Positions 52,753 to 61,872 are shown, counted from the first letter of the stretch. The stretch is DNA of 64,000 nt from Arthrobacter_N sp051262515 (GCF_051262515.1 NZ_JBIMER010000003.1:124001-188000); one strand, 5' to 3'. The notes: generated from the sequence alone by a model not told the origin. Translations and numbers: made by a program.

Positions 52753-53652
52753 ATGACCATTCGCTCCAGGGACCTGCGCCGGTATGCGCAGGCCGGCCAC
52801 CACAGGTTCGATTCCCTGGAGGCGTTCACCGCGGCACCCATCAAGCCCGGCGTTAGCTCGGTTCTGATCAATAACCGCTGGCTGGACCTGCGCTTCGAGG
52901 ACCGCGGTTCGGACACAACGCTGGTTTACTTCCACGCCGCGCTGCCGGCAACATGGGGCACCTACCCCTTCTTCGGGGGCAGCGGACTATTCAAGGGGGT
53001 CAGCGCCAACTACCTGGCCTTAAGCGATCCGCTCATCGGCGCCCGTGAATCTTTGGCGACGGGCTGGTTTGCCGGTTCCCGGCGTCTCGGGTCTCAGGCG
53101 GTCCTGCCGAAAGTGATCGATCACGCCGCAGAGACCGGGGGAGGGCATCGACTGGTGTTCTTCGGCGCCTCGGCCGGGGGCTTCGCCGCCCTCTACTACA
53201 GTGCCAGGTTCGCCGGCTCGGTGGCCGTCGTCGTCAACCCGGTGACTGATATAAAGCAGCCGGAGCAAATCTTTCCGCTCTATTCCGCGGCCGCTTGGGA
53301 AGGGCTTGACGAAGCCGGAATACTGCGGCGCATCGAATCGAGTGTTGTGGATCTCTATGCCCGTGGCACTTCCAATACCGTAATTTATCTGCAAAACCTT
53401 CAGGACCCCACATACGTGTGGGGGCACCTGCGCCCTTTTCTGATCAGCAATCCGGGACGAAGCAACATTCATCTACGGCTGGGCACTTGGGACCGGGGTC
53501 ACGTGGTGCCACCTAAAGAGGTCATGCGTGAGGCAGTTGACCTTTTGCTCGAAGCGGACTCCGACTGTGGCGGCGGGCTCGACCCGAAGCTATACCGGCG
53601 GAGTCCTACGGCCGAGTATCTTTTGGCTGAACTGAGTGGAGCACAGGCATGA
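52753..53652 (+). CDS. Alpha/beta-hydrolase-fold protein, accessory patch
   Basis: 299 residues. The nucleophile elbow is GASAGGF with Ser140; likely acid and base are Asp near 217 in NLQDPTYVWGH and His near 249 in DRGHVVPP. An oxyanion-type LVYFHAALPA opens the fold. It is paralogous to the minus-strand gene at 54400-55398: shared FHAA, SDP, GxSxGGF, VVDLY and GH blocks stand in the same order. The DUF6270 gene overlaps its stop by four bases (ATGA), so the two are coupled. No signal peptide. Substrate unknown; acyl or glycan ester cleavage is a guess from the fold. Confidence 0.6.
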   Translation: MTIRSRDLRRYAQAGHHRFDSLEAFTAAPIKPGVSSVLINNRWLDLRFEDRGSDTTLVYFHAALPATWGTYPFFGGSGLFKGVSANYLALSDPLIGARESLATGWFAGSRRLGSQAVLPKVIDHAAETGGGHRLVFFGASAGGFAALYYSARFAGSVAVVVNPVTDIKQPEQIFPLYSAAAWEGLDEAGILRRIESSVVDLYARGTSNTVIYLQNLQDPTYVWGHLRPFLISNPGRSNIHLRLGTWDRGHVVPPKEVMREAVDLLLEADSDCGGGLDPKLYRRSPTAEYLLAELSGAQA

Positions 53653-54380
53653 GGAACATCCTGATCTACGGTGGCTGCGTGACCCGCGATTGCTATGCGT
53701 ATCTCCAAGACGACTATAGGATTTTGAGGTACGTCGCACGCCAGTCGCTGATCAGCGCCGGACACGCCCCGGTGGATATAGCGCCCGAGCAGTCTCGGTT
53801 GGACTCGAAATTCCAGAACGACCAGTTGCGCGGAGACATCGAATCCAGTTTCTTACCTGTGTTGCGCTCCCAGGCGGAGTCGGCGGATGCGATCATTTTG
53901 GATCTCGTCGTGGAGCGTCTGGGAGTCAGGAAACACGGGGACGGATTCATCACTCAGTCCAACGAACTGTCCAAGAGCGGCGCGGCGGCGTTGATGAATT
54001 CAAATGACGAGGTGGTCCGGTTCGCCACGCCGCGCCACTTTCGACTGTGGCAGTATTCCGCACGGCGCCTCGTGCAGACGTTGCGCCGCCGGGACGCTTT
54101 GGTGCGCACGGTCCTTTTCGATACGCCGTGGGCCTCGGAGAGCAACAGCGGTGTGGTCGTGCCGGGATACCGGGACCGGTCCTCGACGGAGATGAATGCT
54201 CTATACAGTCCGTATTACGCCTATCTTGAAGAACTCGGCATGCGAGTGGAACGTTTTCCGGAGGACGTCGTGGTGGCCGATGACGCGCACCGGTGGGGTG
54301 TGGCCCCTTACCACTACGTTCCGGCTGCCTATGAGTGGATGGCAGACGTGATCCGCAGTATCCCGCCGCGTCGGGGTTGA
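53649..54380 (+). CDS. DUF6270 domain-containing protein
   Basis: 243 residues. Opens MRNILIYGGCVTRDCYAYL with the GxCVxRD block of DUF6270 proteins (Cys10, Arg13, Asp14), contains ADAIILDLVVERLGV and ends with DDAHRWGVAPYHYVPAAYEWM, an Asp-x-x-His pattern reminiscent of SGNH-hydrolase block V. An SGNH-like fold is inference. The gene is less GC-rich than its neighbours and is coupled to the upstream hydrolase. DUF6270 genes often sit in surface-polysaccharide loci; function unproven. Confidence 0.65.
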   Translation: MRNILIYGGCVTRDCYAYLQDDYRILRYVARQSLISAGHAPVDIAPEQSRLDSKFQNDQLRGDIESSFLPVLRSQAESADAIILDLVVERLGVRKHGDGFITQSNELSKSGAAALMNSNDEVVRFATPRHFRLWQYSARRLVQTLRRRDALVRTVLFDTPWASESNSGVVVPGYRDRSSTEMNALYSPYYAYLEELGMRVERFPEDVVVADDAHRWGVAPYHYVPAAYEWMADVIRSIPPRRG

Positions 54381-54399
54381 ATTCCGCGGTTGTGTTGCC

Positions 54400-55398
54400 T
54401 TAGAAGTCCTTGAAATGCAGAGCCGCTGAGGCGGCACGTCTCTCCATGGTGTGTGCGTCGCGTATGGCGCTCCGCGGCGTCTCGAACATCGGCTCCGTAC
54501 GGGTGGTGGCAGCGGTCCCAAGCGGTCGCAGATCCTTGAGCCGAGCCAATGCGACCTCCGTGTCGATTGGCCAGAATTTGGAAGGGATCCCGATGTGGCC
54601 AGGACCGATTTCCCGTCGTATAACCGCAATCCGTCCCCCTAGCGCCCGGTTCCCCTGCGATTTACCGCCGAGTTCCTCGAGCATGGGCGTGAGGTGGCTA
54701 CGCGTGTGCCGCACATCGCCTGTGTTGTGTACGTAGTGGATCAGATTTCCGCGGTTCCATGATGGTGAATTGTAGAGATCGACCACCCGGAACCGTTGGG
54801 AATAGCCGTCCATGACGTCGTCGTAAGACATGCCGGGCCAAGCCGTACGAAGGGTCTGACGTATGGGATCCAGCAGTCCGTACCGGAGGATATCGGTTTG
54901 CGGAATCCTGGGTACGGCTACGGCGTGGGAAAAGCGCGCCGCAAATCTCATGCTGGTGAAACCGCCACCCGAGGAACCTTCAGTCACGACATATTCGCTC
55001 CTGGTGGTAGCCAGAAGCGTGCGAACGATCGCTTCCATCCAGTCATCGGGATTCACTCCGGGTGTGCCCAGATACCAGGACAGGCGATTGGCGGGGTTGA
55101 GCGTCAGCGTTGGGTCGGAGAATAGGACATAGGGTGAACCGGACATCCGAGAGCTACGCACAGGGGAGAAATAGTAGCGGCTCGTGTTGGAAGCCCCCTT
55201 GGCAGCATGGAATCCGACCCGCAAATCCTGCTGTGCGCCCGGAATGGAATTGACGAGAAACGCAAGTTCCATCCCATCGCCGATGTGCAACAGATAAATC
55301 CGCTCCGGGTCCTCCGGCGCGGGGCGGAAATCCTCCAATCGGGCCAGCTGTACCACCGGAACACAGTAGATGGGGTCGGTGTCCAGTATCTGTTGCAT
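54400..55398 (-). CDS. Alpha/beta-hydrolase-fold protein, accessory patch (paralogue)
   Basis: 332 residues. Nucleophile elbow GSSGG with Ser143, Asp228 in HNTGDVRHTRSH and His268 in GPGHIGIP are the candidate triad. The blocks FHAA, FSDP, VVDLY and the final GH match the hydrolase at 52753-53652 in order, though overall identity is low. It stands convergent to the DUF6270 gene and is visibly poorer in G+C than flanking genes. An N-terminal extension of about 50 residues, including IYLLHIGDGMELAF, is specific to this copy. No signal peptide; substrate unknown. Confidence 0.6.
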   Translation of the reverse strand: MQQILDTDPIYCVPVVQLARLEDFRPAPEDPERIYLLHIGDGMELAFLVNSIPGAQQDLRVGFHAAKGASNTSRYYFSPVRSSRMSGSPYVLFSDPTLTLNPANRLSWYLGTPGVNPDDWMEAIVRTLLATTRSEYVVTEGSSGGGFTSMRFAARFSHAVAVPRIPQTDILRYGLLDPIRQTLRTAWPGMSYDDVMDGYSQRFRVVDLYNSPSWNRGNLIHYVHNTGDVRHTRSHLTPMLEELGGKSQGNRALGGRIAVIRREIGPGHIGIPSKFWPIDTEVALARLKDLRPLGTAATTRTEPMFETPRSAIRDAHTMERRAASAALHFKDF

Positions 55399-55634
55399 GG
55401 TGTTCGTCTCCGTCGCTGGCCAACCGCCCCGTCAGTCGGGTCCCTCAGTAAAGTGGCGACTTAGCGGCCCACCGGGGATCAGTGCGGAGTCGTCCCCCAA
55501 TCGTACTGTCTGGGTAGGGCCAGACTGGGGCTGCACTGGGCGAGAGGACATTCCCATCGATTGGACTCGAAAACCATGTGACCAATATGTGAGACGGATT
55601 GCCCGCCATCTGGACAACCGCTTAATGTAGACGG

Positions 55635-56693
55635 ATGAGCGCAACCATCGACCTGGCCGTTATCCCCGGGGACGGAATCGGCCCCGAAGTCATCGCCGAG
55701 GCCGTGAAGGTTCTCCGGCGTGCGACCCGTGACGAAACCGTCACCCTGCTTATGACCAACTACAGCCTGGGCGCGACCCACTGGCTCGAGACGGGCGAGA
55801 CCCTTACCGACGAAACGCTCGTCTCCCTCCGCCAGCACGATGCGATCCTCTTCGGTGCGGTCGGGGCGGCCCCGGGGGACACGCGCATCCCGTCTGGGTT
55901 GATCGAGCGCGAGATGCTGCTCAAGCTTCGGTTCTCGTTGGACCACTACGTTAACCTTCGCCCCTCGCGGATCTATCCGGGTGTGCCCAGCCCGCTCGCG
56001 CACGCCGGCGACGTTGACTTCGTCGTCGTCCGCGAGGGAACCGAGGGACCCTACGTCGGGAACGGCGGTGCACTGCGCGTCGGAACCCCCCACGAAATCG
56101 CCACCGAGGTATCCGTCAACACGGCTCACGGTGTGGAGCGAGTGGTGCGGGACGCGTTCACGCGGGCATCGGCACGTGAACGAAAGCACGTGACCCTGGT
56201 CCACAAGCACAACGTCCTCGTCCACGCCGGACACTTGTGGCGCCGCACGGTCGAGGCCGTTGCGGCCGAGTTCCCGGACGTCCGGCACGACTACATGCAC
56301 GTGGACGCCGCCACCATCCACATGGTCACCGATCCCGCGCGCTTCGACGTGATTGTCACCGACAACCTCTTCGGCGACATCCTCACCGACCTGGCCGGTG
56401 CCATCACCGGCGGCATCGGACTGGCCGCATCCGGAAACCTGAACATGGATCGGACGGCGCCGTCCATGTTCGAACCCGTGCACGGCTCCGCGCCGGACAT
56501 CGCTGGCCAGCAGAAGGCGGATCCGACCGCGGCGATCCTGTCGGTCGCGCTCTTGCTCGAACATGTCGGCTTTCCATCGGCGGCGCGGCGCGTCGAGGCC
56601 GCTGTGGAGGCGGACATCTCCTCGCGCGCCGAGCTCTCCGACATCCGGACGACCGCCGAGATCGGCGATGCAATAGCAGCGGCCTTGTCATAA
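55635..56693 (+). CDS. leuB: 3-isopropylmalate dehydrogenase
   Basis: 352 residues, NAD-dependent oxidative decarboxylase of leucine synthesis. IPGDGIGPEVIAEAVKVL, LLKLRFSLDHYVNLRPSRIYPGV, VVREGTEGPYVGNGG, VHKHNVLV, and VTDNLFGDILTDLAGAITGGIGLAASGNLN (ends given) with EPVHGSAPDIAGQ are diagnostic. TAATGT (55623-55628) ends six bases before the ATG. It is probably co-transcribed with ilvE and galE. Confidence 0.95.
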   Translation: MSATIDLAVIPGDGIGPEVIAEAVKVLRRATRDETVTLLMTNYSLGATHWLETGETLTDETLVSLRQHDAILFGAVGAAPGDTRIPSGLIEREMLLKLRFSLDHYVNLRPSRIYPGVPSPLAHAGDVDFVVVREGTEGPYVGNGGALRVGTPHEIATEVSVNTAHGVERVVRDAFTRASARERKHVTLVHKHNVLVHAGHLWRRTVEAVAAEFPDVRHDYMHVDAATIHMVTDPARFDVIVTDNLFGDILTDLAGAITGGIGLAASGNLNMDRTAPSMFEPVHGSAPDIAGQQKADPTAAILSVALLLEHVGFPSAARRVEAAVEADISSRAELSDIRTTAEIGDAIAAALS

Positions 56694-56778
56694 GCTGGGG
56701 AGGCTCCCGCGGGGGCCCGCGGTGGAGTGCGAAGGGCACGCCACCGGCCGAATGTCGAAGAGGAAGTGCGCCAGCGCC

Positions 56779-57870
56779 ATGGAATTCTCCCAGCAGCTCT
56801 CCACCAACCCGAAGAGCGCGGATCAGCGCGCCGAGATCCTGGCGAACCCCGGATTCGGCGACCATTTCACGGACCACACCGCCGTCGTCGATTGGACGTG
56901 GACGTCCGAAGACGGCGGACGGTGGCACGACGCGCGCATCGAGCCGTACGGACCCATCGCCATGGACCCAGCCGCCGCCGTTCTGCACTACGGTCAGGAG
57001 ATTTTCGAGGGACTCAAGGCGTACCGCCACGCGGACGGCTCAGTGTGGACTTTCCGCCCCGAAGAGAACGCGGCCCGGTTCAACAAGTCCGCCGTGCGTC
57101 TGGCGCTGCCGGAGTTGCCGGAGGAGGCGTTCGTCGACTCCCTTCGCCAACTGGTGTCGACCGACCAGGCCTGGGTCCCCACCGGGGACGGCGAGGCACT
57201 CTACCTGCGTCCCTTCATGATCGCCACGGAGGCGTTCCTCGGTGTGCGGCCGGCCAGGGAGGTGTCTTACCGCGTGATCGCCTCCCCGGCGGGGAACTAC
57301 TTCGGCGGGGAGTTGAAGCCCGTGTCCATCTGGCTATCCACGAACTACGCCCGCGCCGGCCGCGGTGGCACCGGCGAGGCGAAGTGCGGCGGCAACTATG
57401 CAGCGTCCCTCGCCGCCCAGATCGAGGCCGAGGCCCACGGCTGCAAGCAGGTCCTGTTCCTGGATCCCTTCAACGACAACGCGGTCGAGGAGCTCGGCGG
57501 CATGAACGTGTTCTTCGTCTTCAAGGACGGGACCCTGGTGACGCCGGCCCTCAACGGCACCATCCTCCGCGGAGTTACCCGCTCATCGGTGCTCCAGCTG
57601 GCTCGCGACCGCGGAATGCGAGTGGAGGAACGCAAGATCACCCTCGAGGAGTGGCGTCAAGCGGTCGACGACGGATCGCTGGCCGAGGTGTTCGCCTGCG
57701 GCACCGCCGCCGTCATTACTCCGATCGGCGAGTTGAAGACGGCCGAGAGTTCCATCGTCTCGCCCGCGGCCGGCCCTGACTCGGTCAGCATGCACATCCG
57801 CGCGCAACTGCTGGGCATCCAGACCGGTGCGGTGGAAGACACCCACGGCTGGCTGACCCGGCTGGCCTAG
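56779..57870 (+). CDS. ilvE: Branched-chain amino acid aminotransferase
   Basis: 363 residues, PLP enzyme for the last step of Ile, Leu and Val synthesis. EIFEGLKAYRHADGSVWTFRPEENAARFNKSA (ends given), the PLP lysine in GGTGEAKCGGNYAASL, VEELGGMNVFFVF and FACGTAAVITPI are typical of the long (type II) form. ATG at 56779 (MEFSQQLST) is chosen by comparison with homologues; ATG at 56752 or GTG at 56722 are alternatives in frame. Four bases separate it from galE. Confidence 0.93.
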   Translation: MEFSQQLSTNPKSADQRAEILANPGFGDHFTDHTAVVDWTWTSEDGGRWHDARIEPYGPIAMDPAAAVLHYGQEIFEGLKAYRHADGSVWTFRPEENAARFNKSAVRLALPELPEEAFVDSLRQLVSTDQAWVPTGDGEALYLRPFMIATEAFLGVRPAREVSYRVIASPAGNYFGGELKPVSIWLSTNYARAGRGGTGEAKCGGNYAASLAAQIEAEAHGCKQVLFLDPFNDNAVEELGGMNVFFVFKDGTLVTPALNGTILRGVTRSSVLQLARDRGMRVEERKITLEEWRQAVDDGSLAEVFACGTAAVITPIGELKTAESSIVSPAAGPDSVSMHIRAQLLGIQTGAVEDTHGWLTRLA

Positions 57871-57874
57871 GCCC

Positions 57875-58924
57875 ATGCGCATCCTGGTCACCGGCGGCGC
57901 CGGCTACATCGGGTCTCACACCGTTCTTCAGTTGCTCGAGGCGGGCCACGAGGTGCATGTCCTCGACAACCTCAGCAATTCTTCGCCGGAGGCGCTCCGG
58001 CGAGTAGCGGAGCTCGCCGGCCGTGCGGCGAGGCTACACCGCGTGGACCTGCTGGATGCGGAAGGCACACGAATGGCGCTGCGGACGGCCGACCCGGAGG
58101 CCGTGATCCACTTCGCCGGACTGAAGGCCGTGGGCGAGTCGTCGGAGAAACCGCTCTGGTACTACCGGAACAATGTCGTGGGCACGCTGAACCTGTTGGA
58201 GGCCATGGAGTCCCAGGGCGTACGCACGCTGGTCTTCAGCTCCTCGGCGACGGTGTATGGGGAGGCCGGTGGCGTGGTCCAGTACGACGAGGACCTGCCG
58301 CTGGCCGCCATGAACCCCTACGGGCGCACCAAGATGCACATCGAACAGATGCTGGACGATTTGGCGGCGTCGGACGCGCGGTGGGCTGTCGCGAAGCTTC
58401 GGTACTTCAACCCCGTCGGTGCCCACGAATCGGGACGCATCGGCGAGGACCCGCAGGGCGTTCCGAACAACCTGATGCCATATGTGGCACAGGTTGCCGT
58501 GGGCCGGCGCGAACGGCTCGACGTGTTCGGTGACGACTATCCCACCGCGGACGGCACCGGCGTGCGGGACTACATCCACGTCGTCGATCTGGCCACGGGC
58601 CACCTCACCGCGTTGGAATACCTCGTGGCCAACGGTGGTCTTCACGCGTGGAACCTGGGCAGCGGATCGGGATCCTCGGTACTCGAAGTGGTCCACGCCT
58701 TCGGGCGTGCCTCCGGGCGGGACATCCCGTACCGGATCGTTGAACGCCGCCCCGGCGACCTCCCGGCCTATTGGGCGGATCCGACGCTGGCCCGCGTGGA
58801 ACTGGGATGGAAGTCCGAGCGCGGCCTGGAGGACATGGTGGTCGACGTCTGGCGGTGGCAGTCGGAAAACCCGGAGGGTTACCCGGCCGAACCCAATGAT
58901 GAGGACGACGCCGCCTCCGACTAG
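57875..58924 (+). CDS. galE: UDP-glucose 4-epimerase
   Basis: 349 residues. NAD motif TGGAGYIGSHTVLQLLEAGH, DNLSNSS, IHFAGLKAVGES, SSSATVYG, YGRTKMHIEQML (YxxxK), and YFNPVGAHESGRIGEDP are signatures of GalE. Interconverts UDP-glucose and UDP-galactose for cell-wall or exopolysaccharide synthesis. Likely in the leuB-ilvE-galE unit. Confidence 0.94.
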   Translation: MRILVTGGAGYIGSHTVLQLLEAGHEVHVLDNLSNSSPEALRRVAELAGRAARLHRVDLLDAEGTRMALRTADPEAVIHFAGLKAVGESSEKPLWYYRNNVVGTLNLLEAMESQGVRTLVFSSSATVYGEAGGVVQYDEDLPLAAMNPYGRTKMHIEQMLDDLAASDARWAVAKLRYFNPVGAHESGRIGEDPQGVPNNLMPYVAQVAVGRRERLDVFGDDYPTADGTGVRDYIHVVDLATGHLTALEYLVANGGLHAWNLGSGSGSSVLEVVHAFGRASGRDIPYRIVERRPGDLPAYWADPTLARVELGWKSERGLEDMVVDVWRWQSENPEGYPAEPNDEDDAASD

Positions 58925-58934
58925 GCTGGAGGGC

Positions 58935-59696
58935 ATGCGTATTGCTCGATTTGTAGTTGACGGTGATCCCCTCTATGGCGTGGTTGAAGGCGACGAAGTG
59001 GCGGTGATTGCGGGGGATCCGTTCTTCCAGGGCGTGAAGCCCACCGGCGTGCGACACCCGCTGGACGACGTCCGCCTCCTGGCACCGATCATTCCGCGGT
59101 CCAAGGTCGTCGGGTTCGGCCGGACCTATGCGGACCACGCCCGCGAACTGGGCAACGAGGTGCCGGTCACCCCGCTGATGTTCCTCAAGCCGAACACCTC
59201 GGTGGCGGGTCCGGGCGATCCGATCACCCTCCCCGCCTTCTCGGAAGAGGTTTCCTATGAAGCCGAACTCGCAGTCGTGATCGGGCGCATCTGCAAGGAC
59301 GTGCCCGCCGACAAGGTGGCTGACGTGGTCTTCGGCTACACCTGCGCCAACGATCTCACGGCCCGCGATGTCCAGAAGACGGACAACCAGTGGGCTCGAG
59401 CGAAGGGCTGGGACGGCTCCTGCCCGCTCGGACCGTGGATCGAGACCGATCTGGACGTCGACGACGTGCGGATCGTTGGTCGTCTCGATGGCGAGACCGT
59501 CCAAGACGGCAGCACCAGAAACATGGTCTGGAGCGTCGCCGACCTCGTTGCCTACGCGTCCCAGGCCTTCACGCTGCTCCCGGGCGACGTGATCCTCACC
59601 GGCACGCCGGCCGGCGTGGGACTGATCCGGGAGGGGCAGCGCTTCGAGGTGGAGATCGAGGGGATCGGTACGCTGTCCAACCCAGTGCGCAGCTAA
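58935..59696 (+). CDS. Fumarylacetoacetate hydrolase family protein
   Basis: 253 residues. Metal-binding EEVSYEAELAVVIGR with the Glu ligands, CANDLTARDVQ, KGWDGSCPLGPWI, and LLPGDVILTGTPAGVG are FAH-domain blocks. N-terminal RIARFVVDGDPLYGVVEGDEV belongs to the short FAH form. Members are isomerases, hydratases or oxaloacetate decarboxylases; the reaction is not predictable. TAGGCT (58922-58927) ends seven bases before the ATG and GGAGGG lies in the gap. Confidence 0.9.
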   Translation: MRIARFVVDGDPLYGVVEGDEVAVIAGDPFFQGVKPTGVRHPLDDVRLLAPIIPRSKVVGFGRTYADHARELGNEVPVTPLMFLKPNTSVAGPGDPITLPAFSEEVSYEAELAVVIGRICKDVPADKVADVVFGYTCANDLTARDVQKTDNQWARAKGWDGSCPLGPWIETDLDVDDVRIVGRLDGETVQDGSTRNMVWSVADLVAYASQAFTLLPGDVILTGTPAGVGLIREGQRFEVEIEGIGTLSNPVRS

Positions 59697-59701
59697 CGAC
59701 G

Positions 59702-59968
59702 GTGTATGGACAGCGCAGCGTTGGCCGGGTGTTTTCCGGTGCCCTTCGGCAGGCGGCGAAAAACAGGGCGGCCCGTCCCACCTGGCAGAAGCGATTGGGT
59801 CACCTGTGGGCACTCGCACTGGTCCTCGGGGTCTCCGCGCGCGTCAGCCACCGACTCGGAGGGCCAGAATGGCTGACGGCAGTCCTGATTGTGACGGCCG
59901 TCGCATTGGCCGTCACTCTGCTGGTGCGACGCGTCGCTGCGGAAATGCGCGCATGGAGGCGCCGGTAG
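59702..59968 (+). CDS. Hypothetical small membrane protein
   Basis: 88 residues from a GTG five bases after the FAH stop. A basic N-terminus (QRSVGRVFSGALRQAAKNR) precedes two hydrophobic segments, ALALVLGVSARVSH and AVLIVTAVALAVTLLV, and a basic end MRAWRRR. The second segment is a convincing membrane helix. It is too short and compositionally plain for family assignment. It could instead be the end of the shared transcript before gltX. No function proposed. Confidence 0.45.
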   Translation: MYGQRSVGRVFSGALRQAAKNRAARPTWQKRLGHLWALALVLGVSARVSHRLGGPEWLTAVLIVTAVALAVTLLVRRVAAEMRAWRRR

Positions 59969-59983
59969 CCGCGTACTAGACTC

Positions 59984-61507
59984 GTGACCACCATGATTGA
60001 CGTATCCCAGATCCCCACTGTCACCCCGGAAACGCCCGTCCGCGTGCGTTTCTGTCCGTCCCCGACCGGCACTCCGCACGTTGGACTGATCCGCACGGCC
60101 CTCTTCAACTGGGCCTACGCACGCCACACCGGCGGCAAGCTCATCTTCCGCATCGAGGACACGGACGCCCAGCGCGACAGCGAGGAGAGCTACGATCAGC
60201 TCTTGGAGGCACTGGACTGGCTCGGGATCGACTGGGACGAGGGCGTGAACGTCGGTGGTCCCCACGAGCCATACCGTCAGTCGCAACGCTCGGATCGCTA
60301 CGACGAGGTGATCACCAAGCTGAAGGACGCCGGACACCTTTACGAGTCCTTCTCTAACCCGGACGAGGTCGAAGCGCGCCACAAGGCAGCCGGCCGCGAC
60401 CCCAAACTGGGCTACGACAACCACGACCGCACGCTCACGCCGGATGAGGCCGCCGCGTTCCGCGCGGAGGGTCGGGAGCCGGTCCTCCGCGTCCGCATGC
60501 CGGACGAGGACACGACCTTCACCGACCTGGTGCGCGGCGAGATCACGTTCAAGGCCGGCTCTGTCCCGGACTTCGTGGTGGTCCGCGCCAATGGCAAGCC
60601 GCTTTACACGCTCGTGAATCCGGTCGACGATGCGCTCATGGGCATCACGCACGTGCTGCGAGGCGAGGACCTCCTCTCGTCCACGCCCCGGCAGATCGCC
60701 CTGTACCGGGCGCTGATCGATGTTGGCGTGGCTCAGTACATGCCGCTCTTCGGCCACCTTCCATACGTCATGGGCCAGGGCAACAAAAAGTTGTCCAAGC
60801 GCGACCCCGAGTCGAGCCTGTTCCTGCACCGCGACCGCGGCTTCATCCCCGAGGGGTTGCTCAACTACCTGTCGCTGCTCGGCTGGAGCATGTCGGCCGA
60901 CGAGGACATCTTCACCCGAGACCAGCTGGTCGAGGCGTTCGACATCCACAGCGTCCTTTCCAACCCGGCCAAGTTCGACCTCAAGAAGGCCGAAGCCATC
61001 AACGGATCTCACGTGCGGCTTCTTGATCCGACCGACTTCCGCGATCGACTCGTTCCGTACCTGCGCCACGCGAAGCTCGTGGGGGAGGCCCTGACGGAGC
61101 GGCAGAATGAGATCCTGACGGAGGCGGCTCCTTTGGTTCAGGAACGCATCGCCCTCTTGGGCGAGGCACCGGACATGCTTGAGTTCCTGTTCCGTACGGA
61201 CGACGACGTCGTCGTGGCCCAGGACGCGCTAAAGGGACTTCCCGGCAATACCGACGAGGTGCTCGACGCCGGCATTGCCGCCCTCGAGGAATTGGGTGAC
61301 TGGACCGCCGAAAGCATCCAGTCGGCGCTCCGTGAGGCACTGATCGAAGGCATGGGCATCAAGCCGCGGCTGGCTTTCGGTCCCATCAGGACGGGAGTCT
61401 CGGGGAAGCGCATATCGCCGCCGCTGTTTGAGTCCATGGTGATCCTGGGCAAGGAGTCATCGCTCGTGCGTCTGCGGGCCTTCCGCCAGGACATCGACTC
61501 GCTCTGA
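59984..61507 (+). CDS. gltX: Glutamate--tRNA ligase
   Basis: 507 residues, class I synthetase. RFCPSPTGTPHVGLIRTALFNWAYARHTGG holds the HIGH-type PHVG signature (ends given), FRIEDTDAQRDSEESY follows, and KLSKRDPESSLF is the KMSKS-type loop. The C-terminal anticodon domain is present. Probably also charges tRNA-Gln in actinobacteria, which lack GlnRS. GTG at 59984 and ATG at 59993 are both possible; TAGACT at 59977-59982 would transcribe from near 59989, favouring the ATG if it is the promoter. Confidence 0.94.
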   Translation: MTTMIDVSQIPTVTPETPVRVRFCPSPTGTPHVGLIRTALFNWAYARHTGGKLIFRIEDTDAQRDSEESYDQLLEALDWLGIDWDEGVNVGGPHEPYRQSQRSDRYDEVITKLKDAGHLYESFSNPDEVEARHKAAGRDPKLGYDNHDRTLTPDEAAAFRAEGREPVLRVRMPDEDTTFTDLVRGEITFKAGSVPDFVVVRANGKPLYTLVNPVDDALMGITHVLRGEDLLSSTPRQIALYRALIDVGVAQYMPLFGHLPYVMGQGNKKLSKRDPESSLFLHRDRGFIPEGLLNYLSLLGWSMSADEDIFTRDQLVEAFDIHSVLSNPAKFDLKKAEAINGSHVRLLDPTDFRDRLVPYLRHAKLVGEALTERQNEILTEAAPLVQERIALLGEAPDMLEFLFRTDDDVVVAQDALKGLPGNTDEVLDAGIAALEELGDWTAESIQSALREALIEGMGIKPRLAFGPIRTGVSGKRISPPLFESMVILGKESSLVRLRAFRQDIDSL

Positions 61508-61515
61508 CACATCGA

Positions 61516-61545
61516 GGTGCGTCCCGCCAGCTGGCGGGGAGCACC
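61516..61545. terminator. Palindromic hairpin after gltX
   Basis: CCCGCCAG (61523-61530) meets CTGGCGGG (61531-61538) in a perfect palindrome, flanked by GGTGC/GCACC outer arms, nine bases after the gltX stop. Confidence 0.5.
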
Positions 61546-61568
61546 CCTTGCCGACGGTACCTTCGATT

Positions 61569-61597
61569 TTGGAATTGGGACGAGGGTCGGGTAAAGT
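61569..61597 (+). promoter_or_regulatory. Promoter of tRNA-Gln/tRNA-Glu cluster
   Basis: TTGGAA (61569-61574), a 17-base spacer, and TAAAGT (61592-61597), about 65 bases before tRNA-Gln. Confidence 0.5.
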
Positions 61598-61662
61598 AAT
61601 TACTCGTGCTGAGGCGCCGGGAACTGCTTGAACAAGGTAGCAAACCGGAGGCTGAAGTCCAT

Positions 61663-61734
61663 TGGGATATGGTGTAATTGGCAACACATCGGTTTCTGGT
61701 ACCGACATTCTAGGTTCGAGTCCTGGTATCCCAG
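61663..61734 (+). tRNA. tRNA-Gln (anticodon CUG)
   Basis: A 72-base tRNA. Acceptor TGGGATA pairs with TATCCCA; the anticodon stem TCGGT/ACCGA encloses TTCTGGT with CUG; T-arm holds TTCGAGTCC. CCA not encoded. Lies 155 bases after gltX. Confidence 0.93.
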
Positions 61735-61768
61735 CGCTACGGTTTCCGCGGTTCCCGCGGGAAACGGC

Positions 61769-61795
61769 CTGACCGAAGTAGTTGTTTTCGGTCAG
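61769..61795. terminator. Hairpin between tRNA-Gln and tRNA-Glu
   Basis: CTGACCGAA (61769-61777) and TTCGGTCAG (61787-61795) form a perfect 9-bp stem; a second stem with one bulge (61742-61765) precedes it. They could be processing signals or a weak terminator. Confidence 0.35.
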
Positions 61796-61799
61796 CTAC

Positions 61800-61872
61800 G
61801 GCCCCATCGTATAGCGGCCTAGTACGCTGCCCTCTCACGGCGGTAACGCGGGTTCGAATCCCGCTGGGGTCA
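61800..61872 (+). tRNA. tRNA-Glu (anticodon CUC), copy 1
   Basis: A 73-base tRNA. Acceptor GGCCCCA pairs with TGGGGTC (one G-U); anticodon stem CTGCC/GGCGG encloses CTCTCAC with CUC; T-arm GCGGGTTCGAATCCCGC is perfect. Identical to copy 2. Confidence 0.94.
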
